A stretch of DNA of 16,195 nucleotides, taken from positions 1 to 16,195 of the forward strand of contig JBKCIQ010000040.1 in the NCBI GenBank assembly GCA_046302135.1, written 5' to 3'. Positions 15,783 to 16,195 of the stretch are shown piece by piece; within the stretch, counting starts at the first letter, position 1; each line of letters opens with the position of its first letter. The DNA comes from AM-1111 sp046302135 (GTDB lineage: Bacteria; Bacteroidota; Bacteroidia; B-17B0; Aurantibacillaceae). The position numbers were made by a program, and so were the translations under genes. The notes beneath the pieces are model-generated. The model searched no databases, was not told the origin of the DNA, and was given only the letters and a program-made list of their open reading frames with translations.

Positions 15783-15798
15783 TAACTTTGCAAACGTA
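15783..15798. promoter_or_regulatory. Back-to-back -7 elements of the threonine dehydrogenase gene and trhO
   Basis: The plus strand reads TAACTTTG (15783-15790), directly followed by CAAACGTA, whose reverse complement is TACGTTTG (15798-15791). Each matches TAnnTTTG. The distance from each element to its gene's ATG is about the same (44 bases). On the minus side a TTG (complement at 15822-15824) could serve as -33 with a 23-base spacer. On the plus side the only TTTG (15767-15770) is too close. Confidence 0.6.
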
Positions 15799-15834
15799 AA
15801 AAAAACTTTGAATCTGCGCTTCAATTAGTTTTCA

Positions 15835-16195
15835 ATGGTACTTCACAATAAATTAAGTAAAGAAGAGGCAAAAAAACGCCTCATGGATGAGCCCTTCAAA
15901 CGTAAAACAGTTTCCTTTTACAGGTATGTAAAAATTGGCGACCCTGAGGAAATGCGCAATAATCTTTACAAAGACTGGAATGAATTGAAAGTTTTTGGAC
16001 GAATTTATGTGGCGAATGAAGGAATCAATGCACAATTGTCAGTTCCCGAGTTTAATTGGGAAAAGTTTGTAGAAAATCTTTATTCGAGATATGAATTTAA
16101 AGAAGTTCCATTTAAGGTTGCAGTTGAGGATAACGGGAAGTCATTTTACAAGTTGGCAATAAAGGTTCGAAAGAAGATTGTTGCAGATGGAATTG
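15835..16195 (+). CDS. trhO: tRNA uridine(34) hydroxylase, 3' end outside the window
   Basis: The first 120 residues are present. They match the N-terminal part of TrhO (formerly YceA), a rhodanese-domain protein that makes 5-hydroxyuridine at tRNA position 34. The pattern RKTVSFYRYVKIGDPEEMR...LYKDW...FGRIYVANEGINAQLSVP is characteristic, with GRIYVANEGINAQ the best-conserved part of the N-terminal domain. The rhodanese domain with its catalytic Cys lies beyond the edge and cannot be checked. The Lys/Glu-rich N-terminus (NKLSKEEAKKRLMDEPFKR) is an extension relative to shorter homologues such as E. coli's. The ATG at 15835 follows a -7 element at 15783-15790, giving a leader of about 40 bases. 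Confidence 0.88.
   Translation, partial: MVLHNKLSKEEAKKRLMDEPFKRKTVSFYRYVKIGDPEEMRNNLYKDWNELKVFGRIYVANEGINAQLSVPEFNWEKFVENLYSRYEFKEVPFKVAVEDNGKSFYKLAIKVRKKIVADGI

Overview
The window looks like chromosomal DNA from a member of the Bacteroidota. It is AT-rich. Secreted proteins have short hydrophobic signal peptides, often ending in Gln. Several genes have Bacteroidota-type -7 promoter elements (TAnnTTTG). The gene content also fits: a bacterial GH3-family adenylating enzyme, a large two-domain M16 peptidase, an SDR-type threonine dehydrogenase, and a carboxypeptidase-regulatory-like secreted protein. I cannot place it below phylum from the sequence alone.

Layout. Positions 1-4000 look like an accessory region of envelope or secreted proteins: the 3' part of an unrecognised secreted protein (2-967), a 400-base gap, then a run of three exported proteins (a PQQ-type beta-propeller, an unknown protein and a small lipoprotein). 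Positions 4047-7366 are a tightly overlapping four-gene operon: GH3-family enzyme, LysE-family exporter, DUF493/YbeD-like protein and LacX-like aldose 1-epimerase. On the minus strand, 7371-8703 holds a membrane-anchored archaemetzincin (M54) protease with a decayed, frameshifted paralog directly upstream. It is followed by a minus-strand secreted protein with a carboxypeptidase-regulatory-like domain (8844-9584). On the plus strand, dnaX (9716-11434), an M16 zinc peptidase (11496-14402) and a three-helix membrane protein (14406-14768) follow one another. A minus-strand SDR L-threonine 3-dehydrogenase (14790-15746) is divergent from trhO, which runs off the right edge. These last two share a 16-base block with two back-to-back -7 elements.

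The most interesting points are: (1) a run of ten A in dnaX, right after the conserved clamp-loader domains, with a stop codon almost immediately behind it in both alternative frames, which fits a gamma/tau-type two-product gene; (2) the archaemetzincin gene with a relic copy that has lost both the first zinc-binding His and the catalytic Glu as well as its frame; (3) the back-to-back promoter elements between the threonine dehydrogenase gene and trhO; (4) competing inverted repeats in the leader of the GH3 operon; and (5) a possible small RNA in the 968-1367 gap. I saw no tRNA, rRNA, CRISPR array, insertion sequence or phage genes.
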